Shown one piece after another: positions 37,901 to 46,900 of a DNA stretch of 64,000 nucleotides. The notes beneath the pieces are model-generated. The model saw only the letters and a program-made list of their open reading frames with translations. It was not told the origin of the DNA and made no database searches. Every line of letters starts with the position of its first letter. Positions within the stretch are counted from its first letter, which is position 1. This DNA is from Spartinivicinus poritis. Its GTDB lineage: Bacteria > Pseudomonadota > Gammaproteobacteria > Pseudomonadales > Zooshikellaceae. The position numbers and the translations under genes were made by a program. The DNA is taken from positions 1 to 64,000 of the forward strand of contig NZ_JAPMOU010000013.1 of the NCBI RefSeq assembly GCF_028858535.1. Reading direction: 5' to 3'.

Positions 37901-38190
37901 TAGCTTTTTTTAAAGTCATCAAATTGTTTGATATAGTGTCGATAAGTCGTACCCGCAATAACAGTGGCTTTAAATGCACGGACGCCACCCACAGGAATTT
38001 GAGTATGCCCACCTGTTTGGTTATATTCTGCCCAGAGTGGGTAACCCTCTTTATCTTTAACAATGGCTCTGGCAAAGACATGGCCAGTATGAATTCCCTG
38101 TTCAAAACCATCGGGATTCAAACCATAAGCTGGTAGTTGTAAAAGACCAAATATGGTCGCCGCTACACGAAATAACCGCTTTAACAACAT
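31984..38190 (-). CDS. Exported polymorphic toxin with C-terminal PD-(D/E)xK nuclease-like domain (2068 aa)
   Basis: A Sec signal peptide (about 1-23, ending PAYG) precedes about 850 residues of beta-rich sequence without clear repeats. Ig-like and invasin-type (Big_1) domains follow, including TATVTKPDGSPVVDVPVSFSA near 1100-1180. A LamG-like jelly-roll spans about 1290-1410. A hydrophobic helical pre-toxin region (about 1510-1620) has LAFASIGAATIIPIAKPL. The C-terminal 200 residues carry RRIDIVL with D1885, then E1899 and K1901 in WIETKS, the D-x13-E-x-K core of PD-(D/E)xK nucleases, followed by a basic tail. I infer a surface-delivered DNA- or RNA-cutting toxin. It lies 77 bases after the MshQ-like gene and 3 bases before its likely immunity gene. 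Confidence 0.8.
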   Translation of the reverse strand: MLLKRLFRVAATIFGLLQLPAYGLNPDGFEQGIHTGHVFARAIVKDKEGYPLWAEYNQTGGHTQIPVGGVRAFKATVIAGTTYRHYIKQFDDFKKSYNSQSELLTFDQYNSLRESNSLNSALNQPIKNLPQLPADTKVVAIPPLQYRGVTDGEQLPIKSFPIDLLKYPTIDDGIQSLLVAEDGEILYQSQSRIGYLTAFGTKSADDQVEDSSEYKTNAFRGNMQNFFAPIPGVSIESITGYVNGYGVTDENGRYTSTYRLSPCPGFSYTPTVYSHIRLYYNNFNPRGKPTVPYYIQRLSYDNCNGMGAFPPGYDLAGLSAQQQVRAMVAASPENVQRIDIPVGVHLISGLVVFNNVEITEDKTTSYSGEASAEALMLQTGMDYDGDGKSDNVYRGKLNSDDGRFVQDEQGDLQGVYLSGSVRSDYQPNFTKLIDKQPHKTHQGLLKTINKEDLANTDIYVFRESTGELITERVGLSKNEANSYDTGVSKNNSFFYQMMVRSPEDLFSTKRQAFNDWNDWQAKNKMNPALFQRKADHLRTGEPIRVIAINRATGYIGTALTTLGGTQAGGDITSPVPTIILSPPNLKVWATRRYQPQGAKANSDAERHNIGNEGAALTSDYIIEVHTEWLDDNDRPLPAELEGRGYTARLAKVVLDPSNSDDPLAASQIHEIAIDPGRRLQLVKFTEGNAGNFHYYFQVNGNPIDRENDFSSNPDHNGVLKYRPKTYVPLKVQLYDETSTLARKAELQRLDKKDEFEPIYHWVYRPELQFSVYDLEIDAIRRKMGDDKTVNIYGEKIPVISSSDNALEVAFDLISPAFNQLETIDGKREFVLAMGEQEYGFEVKREGSEQTIVFNNIEHLSEIEPEDYLTLRLFLNNDASNILWEYAFEYLYIEPTVIGYENQTESVYYVTADNPKVELKAAVAGYAYREKTTKQPIQVVWQAKGDGSFDKPIQSNADTGMFDNTLTMKPAKGASADVSVALIDGSSSAYWKTVEVLAGKPHHLTISTSGQAVTLKQGSVKLDVYVYDQHNNLVEDGTEVQFEFGDNFLIQEQQLETVDGHAYIVLTGGEYATEDSVVKVLSGPASKEEHLSIEGLNVAVTADTVTLAKQQSVTVTATVTKPDGSPVVDVPVSFSAVKGLFANQEQLTNEFGIAQTQFTAGLNELTDTWVAQVGYVGIGELNYTIQSNGGSIDALDAMLVADESVAGDITYDHYGVMSTIGYQTQGTVDVRVNSDATVIIGDMADPNLEPLVSLAMNRLTATEGKQIFEDAHKLNHATAEDITIVRDHPLGAGRSAQFNNESRVTLKANSSFNLTENIGFRLDIKPMSDGVIVDHAAGAQRLSYNDNTLSFRVTTDTGTFTIQAPDVANNSWHRVATRVANNTLELFVDDQVYSKPITGSLKYSSGTAIVLGGLDAVIRSFRLYDWNSLPLITFADGKTAKNITTGTQTLTIKSLGNLGKLLDSSQLRSLRVAIITGDQRNYASLLTKRGYQEVAQQYLRTTSPQTPFAFYMVPNPLSGLVPTAHAWSWDGVWESAKSAISYIIPYEDFIVIGEQLIYLMNRDWENFDATKLAFASIGAATIIPIAKPLKPLLTPLKKVVNGMKRFPGAKHFAGAVGTAVKAGLSGKTEKLENLLPFILIAVELYQDPEVFEFMMNAIESEDDLWVWINFIATVVEVKGGLNELANIDTIKTDSSLPLSWVFSQAYAADKKSRKLVGQDAIKILKIVEKNVKNPKKFTNGLKQFLDEVADSANAKWKPVVKSGNALRYLTTLGGQKIREFLRNSHTWRVNRWVVLASLVYLAEEQQAGRLGIDKEQWAALSADVFSGWALRRHGAMFQLSQIAYYHLHNQYAEGVKILGIEVVRPGYLLVNGERLLGSEPYKRRIDIVLDDGEGGEHWIETKSLAGPYLRTWFEQKLEVKSKAEGNPLFEEGKYRSYFRQFFHDMRLNKAFINNKNKSKIIDHRGKSNGKYSWYFHDFKTLTSSKPPTTADIKIARNELCEPPNVRSKEKVYQSNLNGTIASVKLLCKAKANNIVRRNTKDYFAELLEKYASQLEIQDVIKIAREIGVD

Positions 38191-38267
38191 TTATTATTAC
38201 TGCCTTGTTTTCATTCATACTGCCAAAATAGCTGGTGATATAGCACCAGCCATAATAAATTTAGCTG

Positions 38268-41200
38268 CTACTCATTTACGCTATTTAACATTGCAGCCAG
38301 CTGTTCAAACAGCAGCTCTCCTTTAATATACTGCCCAAACAATTCCTGTTGATTATACGGTGGCATATAAAAACCTATGTAATCTAGTCGGCTATAATTC
38401 ACTGGATAGTCTTGCAAGGTAGTAAGCTTCTGATGGTTAATTTGGGCTATACCAACTGGAGCAATAATATTCTTATCACTTTTATAACCAACCATTAAGA
38501 CGTAATAAGGTTTTTCTGATGTGTCGGGTAAATAACCATAACCACCCTGAAATTGAGGTAAATCTATTTCAAGATGAATTGGCCCAGTGGTTTTAATACC
38601 TGCTGGCTGTAGCTGATATGCCCAGCTTGGACCCGTAATAGGATAAACAGGACGAACGATACCTTTACCAGGTATAAACTGGGTATGAATGCGGCGGGGG
38701 GTATTTTCAGGAAAAATTAACTTTTCACTACCTAACTTTAGCTTTAGAGCTTCCTGAGCAAGTGAAACATTCTTCTTGTCATAAGCAATATACTGATAAG
38801 GTATCGTTGGTTGAATACTAGGTGCTTGCAACAGTCTCAGTTTATTTCGACGTCCATTTTCAATAGTGACAGGGATATCGACTACACCCAAAGTTTGAAT
38901 CTTCTGGTTTGGGTTAATAATAAAAGTGTAACGACCTCCAGGTATTGTCTGGTTTACTTTATCGCCAAAACCAAAGGCAAATGCACCATCTTTATTAGTG
39001 ACCGTTTTTCTATTTAACTCTTTAATAAGCACTTCAACGCCAGCTTGTGTTTGACCTAAAGCATTAACAACCCCACCTTCTATAAAAGTCGGTAGTGGAC
39101 GAGTAAAAAAATTACTCCGAAGTATTTCTTTACCCTTATATTTAATTGTAACAAATATTTGTGCGTTATAACTTAAGCTTTCATTTGTATAAAACGCTAC
39201 AGTATGCTCACCAGGTAATGGGCTTTGCTCATAGATTACTGGAGACTGGTCAAAATTAACCTGTTGCAGCATTGCACCTTCAGCAAATAAAAACTGTACA
39301 TCTTTATCTGACTTTTGCTTCTGTTTTAAGTTGTTACTATATGTCAGACCATGGGCCGTTTGCTTGACTTCAATAGTGACGTCTCTTGCCTTCACAGGTT
39401 GGCTAAATTGCAAACTAATAAAGCTATCTGGCTCAACCCCTTGTGCCCCATTGACTGGTGTAATTTGGCTAACCTTGACTGGCATGTCTGTTTCAGAGAC
39501 TGACTTTATTATACCTTTAAGCTCACTAAGAATATCTCCATCGCTATTCTTAGCAATGAGTTTCAAGGTATAGTCACCCTTCTGCTCTGGTAAAGTAATC
39601 TCTGCACTTAACAAAGCATCTTGCTGTTGAACTGAAATTGCCTGAGACTGACCATTAGCTGATAATAGCTCCCCTTCAAACTCTTCATTTCCTGAGTAGT
39701 TTGCAAGAGCAGCCAATGCCTTAACAGTAGGTTTCGTAACATCAGTTATTTTATAAGGAAAAGTTGGACTTACCCACTGCATAGTAAGTTGATTGGTTGT
39801 TTTCAGAATAAATGTTTCTTCATCTTTATAACCCGCACTATCCTTCGCTTTAATATGAACGTAATAGTCATCATTTGGTGGAAATTTTAATAGTGTTTCA
39901 AATGAGTAGCGATTTTCCCCTATAGGAGTTAAAGGAACTGAGTTGCCATTAACAGTGAAGCTACGAATATTATTATCTTTCACTTCACCAACTAGCTGAT
40001 ACTCTCCTCTACTCACCACATTGACTTCAGAGTTTGATTTCAAGCCACTTAATACAGTAATTTCAGGTTTTATAAAGTCTTGATAAACAGTTATGCTTTT
40101 TAATGTTTCTAGACCTAAAGTATCTCTTACTATCAGTTGATATTGAGTTTCCTCTTGTTTTGGTAAGTTGAACTTTTTCCGAAAAATATAACTTCCCTTA
40201 TTAACTTCCGTTGCCTTTATTGGTTCCCCGTTATTTACGGAAACAGTAACTCCCCCAATAACACTCTCTATTTTTGCATAGATGGTCACTTTATCCTCAT
40301 TCACTAATGCATTATGAGAGGGAAACAGAATAGTAACCTTAGGAGGATTAAATTGTGATAAATCATCTGGCTGATAAGTATAGTTTAGCTTGTGAAGTAA
40401 ACTTTTTTCTTCTGTAGCAAAGTTTAAATCAAGGGTGTTTTCACCAAAACTCAATGGTATTTCAGCAGAAAACTTGTATTTACTATTCCCTTCTTCAGCC
40501 CTATCGCCAACTAATGTTAAATTTAATGGTGTACCAGATAATAGAGCTATTATCTCATTTTTATTAGATAAACTAGTTGTTAACGTACCTGCAACTATGA
40601 CACTACCCTTATTTAGAACTGTTCCTGATGCTGGCGTTATATCACTAATTTCAAGTATGGTTGATAGCCTAGGGGCTATTCTACAAAGTGGCTCTCCAGT
40701 AAATAACCATCTTTCAATAGGTTGAAACTGAACAGAAGACTTATTAGCCAAATGCACTTCTTTGGCAGAGATTGCCCCTTTAATAGCACTATCTGGGTCG
40801 AACCATGCTAACCCATTAATATAGCTCCAAGCATACAACTGGCTATTTTGTCCTAGTTTTAAGCTACCTTTAACCATCAATAGTACTGGTTGATTAATTG
40901 GATTAAACTTTGCTTCTTTATCCAACGCTATTTTGGTTTTTATGAACACTTTAACTGAAGCACTATTAGCAATTTTTATTTGACTTCCTTGCTTCATATA
41001 TAATTCATCAATCCAATACTCACCAGCAGGAAGTGTAAGCTGAGTATTTTTATTCAATATTAGCTTACCAATCCTATAATGGTTATGGCGAGGTGACAAA
41101 CGAATATCGCCGCCCTCTCCCAGATTTACTTCTTGCCACTGGTTTTCATTTTCACTTTCGCCTAAAGTAATTGATATGTTATTTGCTGTAGATAACTTAA

Positions 41201-41531
41201 TAATTCTTGAGCTTAGTTCAGGAAAATGTGGAATAGTTAATTTAGCAGAAGGCTGTCCTGTAGCTTTACAAGATGAATCGCTACAATTTTTTGCAACACT
41301 AGTTGTACTATCTTTAATAATGGTTAATTTTGGCGTTTGAATAAGTTGACTGCTTGAGTCAATTTGAACATCTTTTGCTAAAAACACATTACCATTGGCA
41401 TAGTGCGACTGAACTCCATTGCCAAAGACATTACTACAAAGGGGTAACTCATTTGCCTGTAATTTCCCTATAGAAAAGAAAGCCAATAAAGTAATATATG
41501 TCAGCTTTTTATAAGCAGTTAATTCTAGCAT
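38268..41531 (-). CDS. MshQ-like exported protein with Ig and carboxypeptidase-regulatory domains (1087 aa)
   Basis: A signal peptide ends near residue 26. Residues about 27-285 resemble the N-terminal region of MshQ-type pilus-locus proteins: LPLCSNVF at the start, then LTLPAGEYWIDELYMKQGSQIKI, a VFIKTKIALD strand and GAISAKEVHLANKSS, typical of a polymer-forming beta-helix. Several Ig-like domains follow (about 390-680). A Big_5-like domain is near 690-800, and a carboxypeptidase regulatory-like domain (GGVVNALGQTQAGVEVLIKE...NKDGAFAFGFG) is near 815-880. The C-terminal 200 residues are unassigned. Probably a surface fibre or adaptor. It lies 64 bases after the degenerate parvulin gene and directly before the toxin gene. 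Confidence 0.75.
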   Translation of the reverse strand: MLELTAYKKLTYITLLAFFSIGKLQANELPLCSNVFGNGVQSHYANGNVFLAKDVQIDSSSQLIQTPKLTIIKDSTTSVAKNCSDSSCKATGQPSAKLTIPHFPELSSRIIKLSTANNISITLGESENENQWQEVNLGEGGDIRLSPRHNHYRIGKLILNKNTQLTLPAGEYWIDELYMKQGSQIKIANSASVKVFIKTKIALDKEAKFNPINQPVLLMVKGSLKLGQNSQLYAWSYINGLAWFDPDSAIKGAISAKEVHLANKSSVQFQPIERWLFTGEPLCRIAPRLSTILEISDITPASGTVLNKGSVIVAGTLTTSLSNKNEIIALLSGTPLNLTLVGDRAEEGNSKYKFSAEIPLSFGENTLDLNFATEEKSLLHKLNYTYQPDDLSQFNPPKVTILFPSHNALVNEDKVTIYAKIESVIGGVTVSVNNGEPIKATEVNKGSYIFRKKFNLPKQEETQYQLIVRDTLGLETLKSITVYQDFIKPEITVLSGLKSNSEVNVVSRGEYQLVGEVKDNNIRSFTVNGNSVPLTPIGENRYSFETLLKFPPNDDYYVHIKAKDSAGYKDEETFILKTTNQLTMQWVSPTFPYKITDVTKPTVKALAALANYSGNEEFEGELLSANGQSQAISVQQQDALLSAEITLPEQKGDYTLKLIAKNSDGDILSELKGIIKSVSETDMPVKVSQITPVNGAQGVEPDSFISLQFSQPVKARDVTIEVKQTAHGLTYSNNLKQKQKSDKDVQFLFAEGAMLQQVNFDQSPVIYEQSPLPGEHTVAFYTNESLSYNAQIFVTIKYKGKEILRSNFFTRPLPTFIEGGVVNALGQTQAGVEVLIKELNRKTVTNKDGAFAFGFGDKVNQTIPGGRYTFIINPNQKIQTLGVVDIPVTIENGRRNKLRLLQAPSIQPTIPYQYIAYDKKNVSLAQEALKLKLGSEKLIFPENTPRRIHTQFIPGKGIVRPVYPITGPSWAYQLQPAGIKTTGPIHLEIDLPQFQGGYGYLPDTSEKPYYVLMVGYKSDKNIIAPVGIAQINHQKLTTLQDYPVNYSRLDYIGFYMPPYNQQELFGQYIKGELLFEQLAAMLNSVNE

Positions 41532-41595
41532 CCACTATCCATCCGTTACTCAGTCTGATAAAAGCAAAAAAATTCAACTCAATAGATAGCTATTC

Positions 41596-42492
41596 TTAGT
41601 AATATTTAACAGCCACTTTATCCAAGGCGCTCGTAGAAGCTTCCTTAACAGCTTTCTTTAACTGTATTAATGACAGTATCTTTCTTATCTCACCACTCAC
41701 AGCTTCAAGTGTTTTAGCAGGTGTTTTAACTTCTGCTAACACTTGTAAACGATACAGCTCACCATTAATCTCAATTATTTCTGAAAGCTCTCCCTTTTGA
41801 GTATTTTTTAATGCATTTTTCAATTCATCGTTTACGACATCAGGATTCACTTCAGCTTCCTGAGTGATCGCATAAATATTGTTTTTTTGTAATTGGTTTA
41901 TAAATTTATGCCAATCAGTATCTTTAGTCAGTAGATCAAACTGTTGGATAGCTTGTGTTTTTCTTTCCACTGATAAGTTAGTTGTCCTAATTAAACGATA
42001 ACGTTTTTTTGTAATACCACCAAACTTTTCAGGGTGTTTTTGGTAGTAATCTTGAATCATTTTCTCAGTCACAGGCTCAAGCTGAGCATTGTCAGTCAAA
42101 TATTGACGCACCAGTAGCTCCTCTCGATAGGCCTTTACTTTTAGCTCTAAAGCTGTTTTTTCATCAGCAGAAAGTGCTGCAGATGCTTGCTGTGCCATCG
42201 CTTTAGATATGACTAAGCTTTCTAATAGCTTTTCACCAATCTGATCATACATAACTGCCAGCGTACTAGAACCAACGGTTCTTTCAGTGACAAAATCCAA
42301 TTCTTGTTGAGTTATAAACCAGTCACCTACTTTGGCAATTTTTTGGTCATCATCAGACGTATTAACTTCTTCTGTAGACTGAAGCTGATGTTCATTTTGA
42401 TTTAAAGAATCAGGATTTTTATCTGCCTGTTGTTTTTCACATGCAGCCAGTAATAGTAACAATGGGAAAAGTAATGGTATGAGATATTTCAT
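41596..42492 (-). CDS. SurA/PpiC-like lipoprotein, degenerate parvulin (298 aa)
   Basis: A lipobox LLAAC (Cys18) indicates a lipoprotein. After an acidic linker, residues about 50-160 form a SurA/PrsA-type N-terminal chaperone region (VGDWFITQQELDFV). Then comes a parvulin-like segment (about 160-260) that keeps RLIRTTNLS, LQKN and GELSEIIEINGELYRLQVL, the layout of the rotamase domain, but without the usual NGELGW and FGxHII motifs. It may therefore act as a holdase rather than a proline isomerase. It lies between a MITE-like repeat and the MshQ-like gene and probably helps fold the large exported products. Confidence 0.8.
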   Translation of the reverse strand: MKYLIPLLFPLLLLLAACEKQQADKNPDSLNQNEHQLQSTEEVNTSDDDQKIAKVGDWFITQQELDFVTERTVGSSTLAVMYDQIGEKLLESLVISKAMAQQASAALSADEKTALELKVKAYREELLVRQYLTDNAQLEPVTEKMIQDYYQKHPEKFGGITKKRYRLIRTTNLSVERKTQAIQQFDLLTKDTDWHKFINQLQKNNIYAITQEAEVNPDVVNDELKNALKNTQKGELSEIIEINGELYRLQVLAEVKTPAKTLEAVSGEIRKILSLIQLKKAVKEASTSALDKVAVKYY

Positions 42493-42511
42493 ATTGTAGA
42501 ATAACCTAGAC

Positions 42512-42690
42512 TATACCCTTCTCGAATGATTTTTAGGGTTTGTTGTCGCCGCTAAGCATCAAGGATGATGTGAATGCAGTTTATGCAGGAGCAATAAACT
42601 GTCTTCACCCCAATCATTTATAAAAACATAAACTCATGTGACTTCATCGCTTGACGGCCGCCCCTAAAAACCATTCGCTTTGGCTATATA
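42512..42690. repeat. MITE-like repeat, 179-bp form
   Basis: Begins TATACCC and ends CTATATA; read on the minus strand it matches the element at 17642 over both ends (GCGAATGG-TTTTTAGGGG and CGGCCGTCAAGC on one side, GACAACAAACCC and TAAAAATCATTCG on the other), with a longer middle. It lies just upstream of the degenerate parvulin gene and may separate it from the active parvulin gene transcriptionally. Confidence 0.8.
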
Positions 42691-42784
42691 TTAATATTGC
42701 TGTGTCCGAGCGGCTCATAAATATGTCCCCTCTTCATCACGGAAAGTATTGCAAAAGGAAGAATAATGGCATAATCCAACCTCT

Positions 42785-42904
42785 TCCTTTGACAAAGGGG
42801 GAGTGAGGGGGATTTTATGAAAACCCACTCAAAGCATCTTCAGCAACCCTCTTGCCTATTACGATTAAATCCCCCCTAGCCCCCCTTTTCCAAAGGGGGG
42901 AAAT
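42785..42904. repeat. G/C-rich hairpin repeat, inverted pair
   Basis: CCTTTGACAAAGGGGGAG then GAGGGGGATTTT (42786 on) faces AAATCCCCCCTAGCCCCCC then TTTTCCAAAGGGGGG (42867 on), the same inverted-pair design as 17439-17525. It lies in the 506-base gap between the two parvulin genes, which otherwise holds the MITE-like element and no supported ORF. Confidence 0.75.
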
Positions 42905-42998
42905 GAAACTGTGGCACGATCCAACCTCAGCTCTCCAAGTACCTCTGCCACACCCTCACATAAGGAAAGGATTATAAAGCCCTTATCAAATACTCAAA

Positions 42999-43823
42999 TC
43001 AACCCTTGCTACTGGCTATTTTTTCAACTTTCACTTGTTTTAACAGCTTTTCATACTCCGCTTGTTTGGCTTGCGCCCGTAATTGATAACGGATATCCCC
43101 TTTTACTGCTTCAAAAGGCCGTTTAACAACTTGAGGGGCTTGCAACTGTTTTATAATATGAAAGCCAAAAGGGGTACGAATAGGTTTGGAGAATTCACCT
43201 TCTTCTAAACTAAAAGCAACCTTAGAAAATTCACTGTCAATTGCTCCTTCTTTAATCCAGCCTAGCTCACCATTTTTTTCAGCCGATAACCGATCTTCTG
43301 AATAGGTTTTAGCCAACTCTGAAAAGTCTTCATTTGCCCTTAACTTGCTATAGGCTTCATAAGCTTTGGTTTTTACTACACCAATTTCCTGTTCACTCAT
43401 TTTCGGGCGAACCCTTAATAAAATATGAGCAACATTCACCCGTTTGCTTTGAAATTGATCAGGGTTACCTGCATAATAATTATGCAAAGCATCTTCGCTT
43501 ACAGCTTGATTAAGGTATTTTTCAAAATAACGACTGATCAACATTTGCTTACGAAATTCGTTTAATTCAGCAGCAGTCAACTCATTATCTAAAAACTGAC
43601 TATCTTCAATAGCCTTAGCCAGCGCTTCACGCTCCAGATACTGTTCTAAAGCAGCCCCAACCCGTTTTTCTGCTGTTGTTGGGATATGTTTATGTTTTAA
43701 ATAAGCTTCAAACTGAGTTTTGCTAATTTTTTCATCAGCTACTTTGGCTACAACTTGTTCTTTTTCCTGGCAACCAGCTAATAACAAACTGGCTGACACT
43801 AAACCAACGACTACTGCTTTCAT
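42999..43823 (-). CDS. Parvulin-type peptidyl-prolyl isomerase lipoprotein (274 aa)
   Basis: Periplasmic-facing lipoprotein: signal VVGLVSASLLLAGC with the lipobox Cys near residue 18. An N-terminal SurA/PrsA-like helical region (about 25-120) is followed by a complete parvulin domain (about 125-225) with VNVAHILLRV, FSELAKTYSED, NGELGWIKEG and PFGFHIIKQL. It isomerises prolyl bonds and aids folding of exported proteins. The C terminus is a charged helix. I placed the start at the ATG at 43823, which begins the lipoprotein signal and has GGGAG 12 bases upstream. The open frame extends to a TTG at 43871. It follows the giant Pro-rich surface gene by 85 bases, so that protein is its likely client. 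Confidence 0.9.
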   Translation of the reverse strand: MKAVVVGLVSASLLLAGCQEKEQVVAKVADEKISKTQFEAYLKHKHIPTTAEKRVGAALEQYLEREALAKAIEDSQFLDNELTAAELNEFRKQMLISRYFEKYLNQAVSEDALHNYYAGNPDQFQSKRVNVAHILLRVRPKMSEQEIGVVKTKAYEAYSKLRANEDFSELAKTYSEDRLSAEKNGELGWIKEGAIDSEFSKVAFSLEEGEFSKPIRTPFGFHIIKQLQAPQVVKRPFEAVKGDIRYQLRAQAKQAEYEKLLKQVKVEKIASSKG

Positions 43824-43907
43824 TGAACTAAACGACTCCCCCAATAAGCTATTTTTTAAACAGCTATACAACCAGTGAGCTGTAAAGAACAGCTCAAACA
43901 GAGACCA

Positions 43908-46900
43908 TTATAAACTACATCCTGTGAATTGTTTATCAACTTTTAAAACAAAGTCACCAGTATAATTTAATGGACTTGTTCTTTTTAAACTTAAAGCTTC
44001 TGACTCTTCTAGCTTGTAATCACTAACAATTAGTTTATATCGACCAGAGCCAATACTAGTTTTTATTTTTCGATCCCTACTTAGCCTTCTATTATCACAA
44101 TCTCTACGAGTAGAAGTGTAATTTGTAAGATAATTTCCAATATTTGTATCTTTATAAAGGAAATAGCTTAATTTTGAATTCATTGGTTTCTCTACAAACC
44201 AAATATAAACCTCTCTTCCTTCTGTTACATCAAACTCAAAAGTCCATATTGGCTTCTCTTCAGATAAAGTGCCTTTAAATACTGTTGGAATACTATTGTT
44301 GCTACCAGTTTTGACCTTAAACTCAAGGGAAGTAATCTGTCGATCTTCACCAACACGATGTTCAGTTACCCGCCAGCTAAAGGTTTTTGCCTCATCAGCT
44401 TTGGTCACTTGATACCAGGCATTCCAGTCAGGTTGATAGTATTTTTTATTACCACTACCAATTCTTGTAGCAGTTAGCTTTAAGTAAGGCCTAATAGTTG
44501 AATTACTTGATTCAACAGTACTACTTAATTCTAACTGAGCTAAATTTATTGACTGCTGACAACTCGTACATGTGTACTTTCCTTGAACAAAAGCTTCATC
44601 AATACTAGTTTCATTTACCGAAGCTCCTTCTGTGATAATACCAAGTATATATAGCCCTTTATCCAGTTGCACATTATCAGATAAACACAATTTATATTTT
44701 ACTGTATTGGTGTCTAATATCTGTTCAGCTAGCACTATACCAGACTGTTTATCACCAACCTCAAAACTACCATCATCCTTAAACAAGGCTGTTTTAATAC
44801 CACTTAAAGATGAGGTGAATGAAATTGGGCAGGCTTGATCTGATAATTTCTCATTATTTACAAAGCTAAAATATAACGGTGTTAACTGCTCAATACCATT
44901 ATTTGCCTTATAACCTGTAGCATGTACGCTTGCCAACTCAGCAATAGTCTTAACACTAAAGTTTGCTTGTTTAACTGGTTGACCATCTATCAGCAACTCA
45001 ACTGATAAATCATTAAAACCAGGATCAGTAATTGTAAAGTCAAACCTTAGGCTATCACCAACTGACTTAATAATAGGTTGCTTAAACTCATCAGGATTAA
45101 AGCTAGGTAATGGGTCTTCAATAATGGTGACCTGACGATAAATAGTCCCCCACTTAAGTACTTTATTATTGTATTGACCATAATCTGTCTCAACCCCCAC
45201 TTTTAACTCAAAAGGCACTGTCTGTCCTACTAAAGAGGCATCAATACCCTCAATACCTATCCTATTAACAGTATTTAATCTTACTGAGTGTTCTTTGCCA
45301 TTAAATAGGGCATACGCACTACCCACCTTATTGTTATTTGTGCGAAGGTTAAATTGTAGTTGCTGATTACGAACCCCTGCTAACAATTTAGCTTCATCAA
45401 TCCATTCAAAACTGACATCTTCCTCCACATCATAAACTTCTCCTTTTAATGGGCGGTATTCGGGAATGATGAGTTTGAATGTTCTTGTTTTTAGAGAGTC
45501 GCTGCTTGTTTTGATCTGCACCTCTACTTCGTATTCACCAGGTGCTAATTCTTTAGGTAAATTTAAGCCAAACTCTTTGTCAGCATAAGAGCTGTAATAA
45601 GGCCCTCTTACCTCAAGCTTTTGTATTTCGTTACTACCTTGCTTCAAAGTAACACTCGCCACTTTCCCCCCGCTTTTCAGATAAAGTGGCACACTAATAC
45701 CGTAATGACCATTAGCGTATAATTTAGCTGCAAGTTTTTCAGGCAGCCAGAAGTCAGGTTTTTCCCTTTCCACTACCAAACTATTTAAAGGAATATCCAG
45801 TTCTATCATTGGACTTAAAACTGGTAGCCCGTCTGTTGCATGCACAAATTGAAAGATTAACTTGACACTCTTTAACTTACTTGCCAGCCAGCTCTCTATG
45901 TCTTCTTGGTTTACATATAGGACATTTTCATATGGATTAAACAATACTGAATAAATAGGCCCATCAATCCTATTTTTAAATTCTACAGGATATATGGTTC
46001 CACCAGCTACCAGGTCTGCTTTATGTATAATATAAGGGACTGTTGAGTTGATCGATAATCCAACAGCTGCTTTATATCCATTAAACCAGTATTTATCTAA
46101 CGGCCCTTTAATTGCTTCTACTGTTATAGTTACTGGAGGTTCTTTCACATCTACCACTTCAACCGATAGTTGATCCTGATAAATATTTCCAAGTTGGTCA
46201 ACAATAACTACATCCGTTGAATAGTTACCAGCTACTGTTAAATGGCTTAATTTAAATGGTAGATCTAAAATTGTTAATGCCTTATTAACGTCAATACTCC
46301 AGTTTAATTTATTTAACTGAATTTTTTTACTACATGAAATAGATCTTGATACCTCATAGTGCGCCCAATTATTAATGGTGCATTCTGGAGAGACTAAAAC
46401 TCCAGTGGTTAAAACATAATACTTCAAATCTAAACTAGCCAATACACTAGTAGGATCAACACTCAATTGATAAGTTAAGACTTTTTGCTCATTCTGTTTT
46501 AACTGCAAACTACTGCTGTGAAGTTTTTCAATTTCAGCTTTTGAGTGCTCAACAACCAATGGTAATACCCACATTTCTCCCTGATACTTCACTGCAACAG
46601 TTCGCTGAGCTTTTACTAACTGTTGAATATCATCGGCCAATAAATCATTCAGCTTAATATCAAGCTGGTATCTGCTTTCAGCCGTTACCTCAAGATACTG
46701 CACTAAATCTAAGCTGCAAGTCCCTTTATTTTCACAATAATACTCAAGTGTCAGAGAGCCTTCTGATGGCTGGTATTCAAACTGCATTTGCAATCTAAGT
46801 GCATTTTCATCAGTTAACGTACTGACAGGTGGTTTAATTGGGCTATTTAGCAGTTTGTCTTCTAGCTCATTGATTAATCCTTGCCTAACACCCAATAACT

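Noticed and set aside
43824-43871. Start of the parvulin lipoprotein at the TTG at 43871
   Set aside because: It would put 16 polar residues ahead of a textbook lipoprotein signal that begins with the ATG at 43823.
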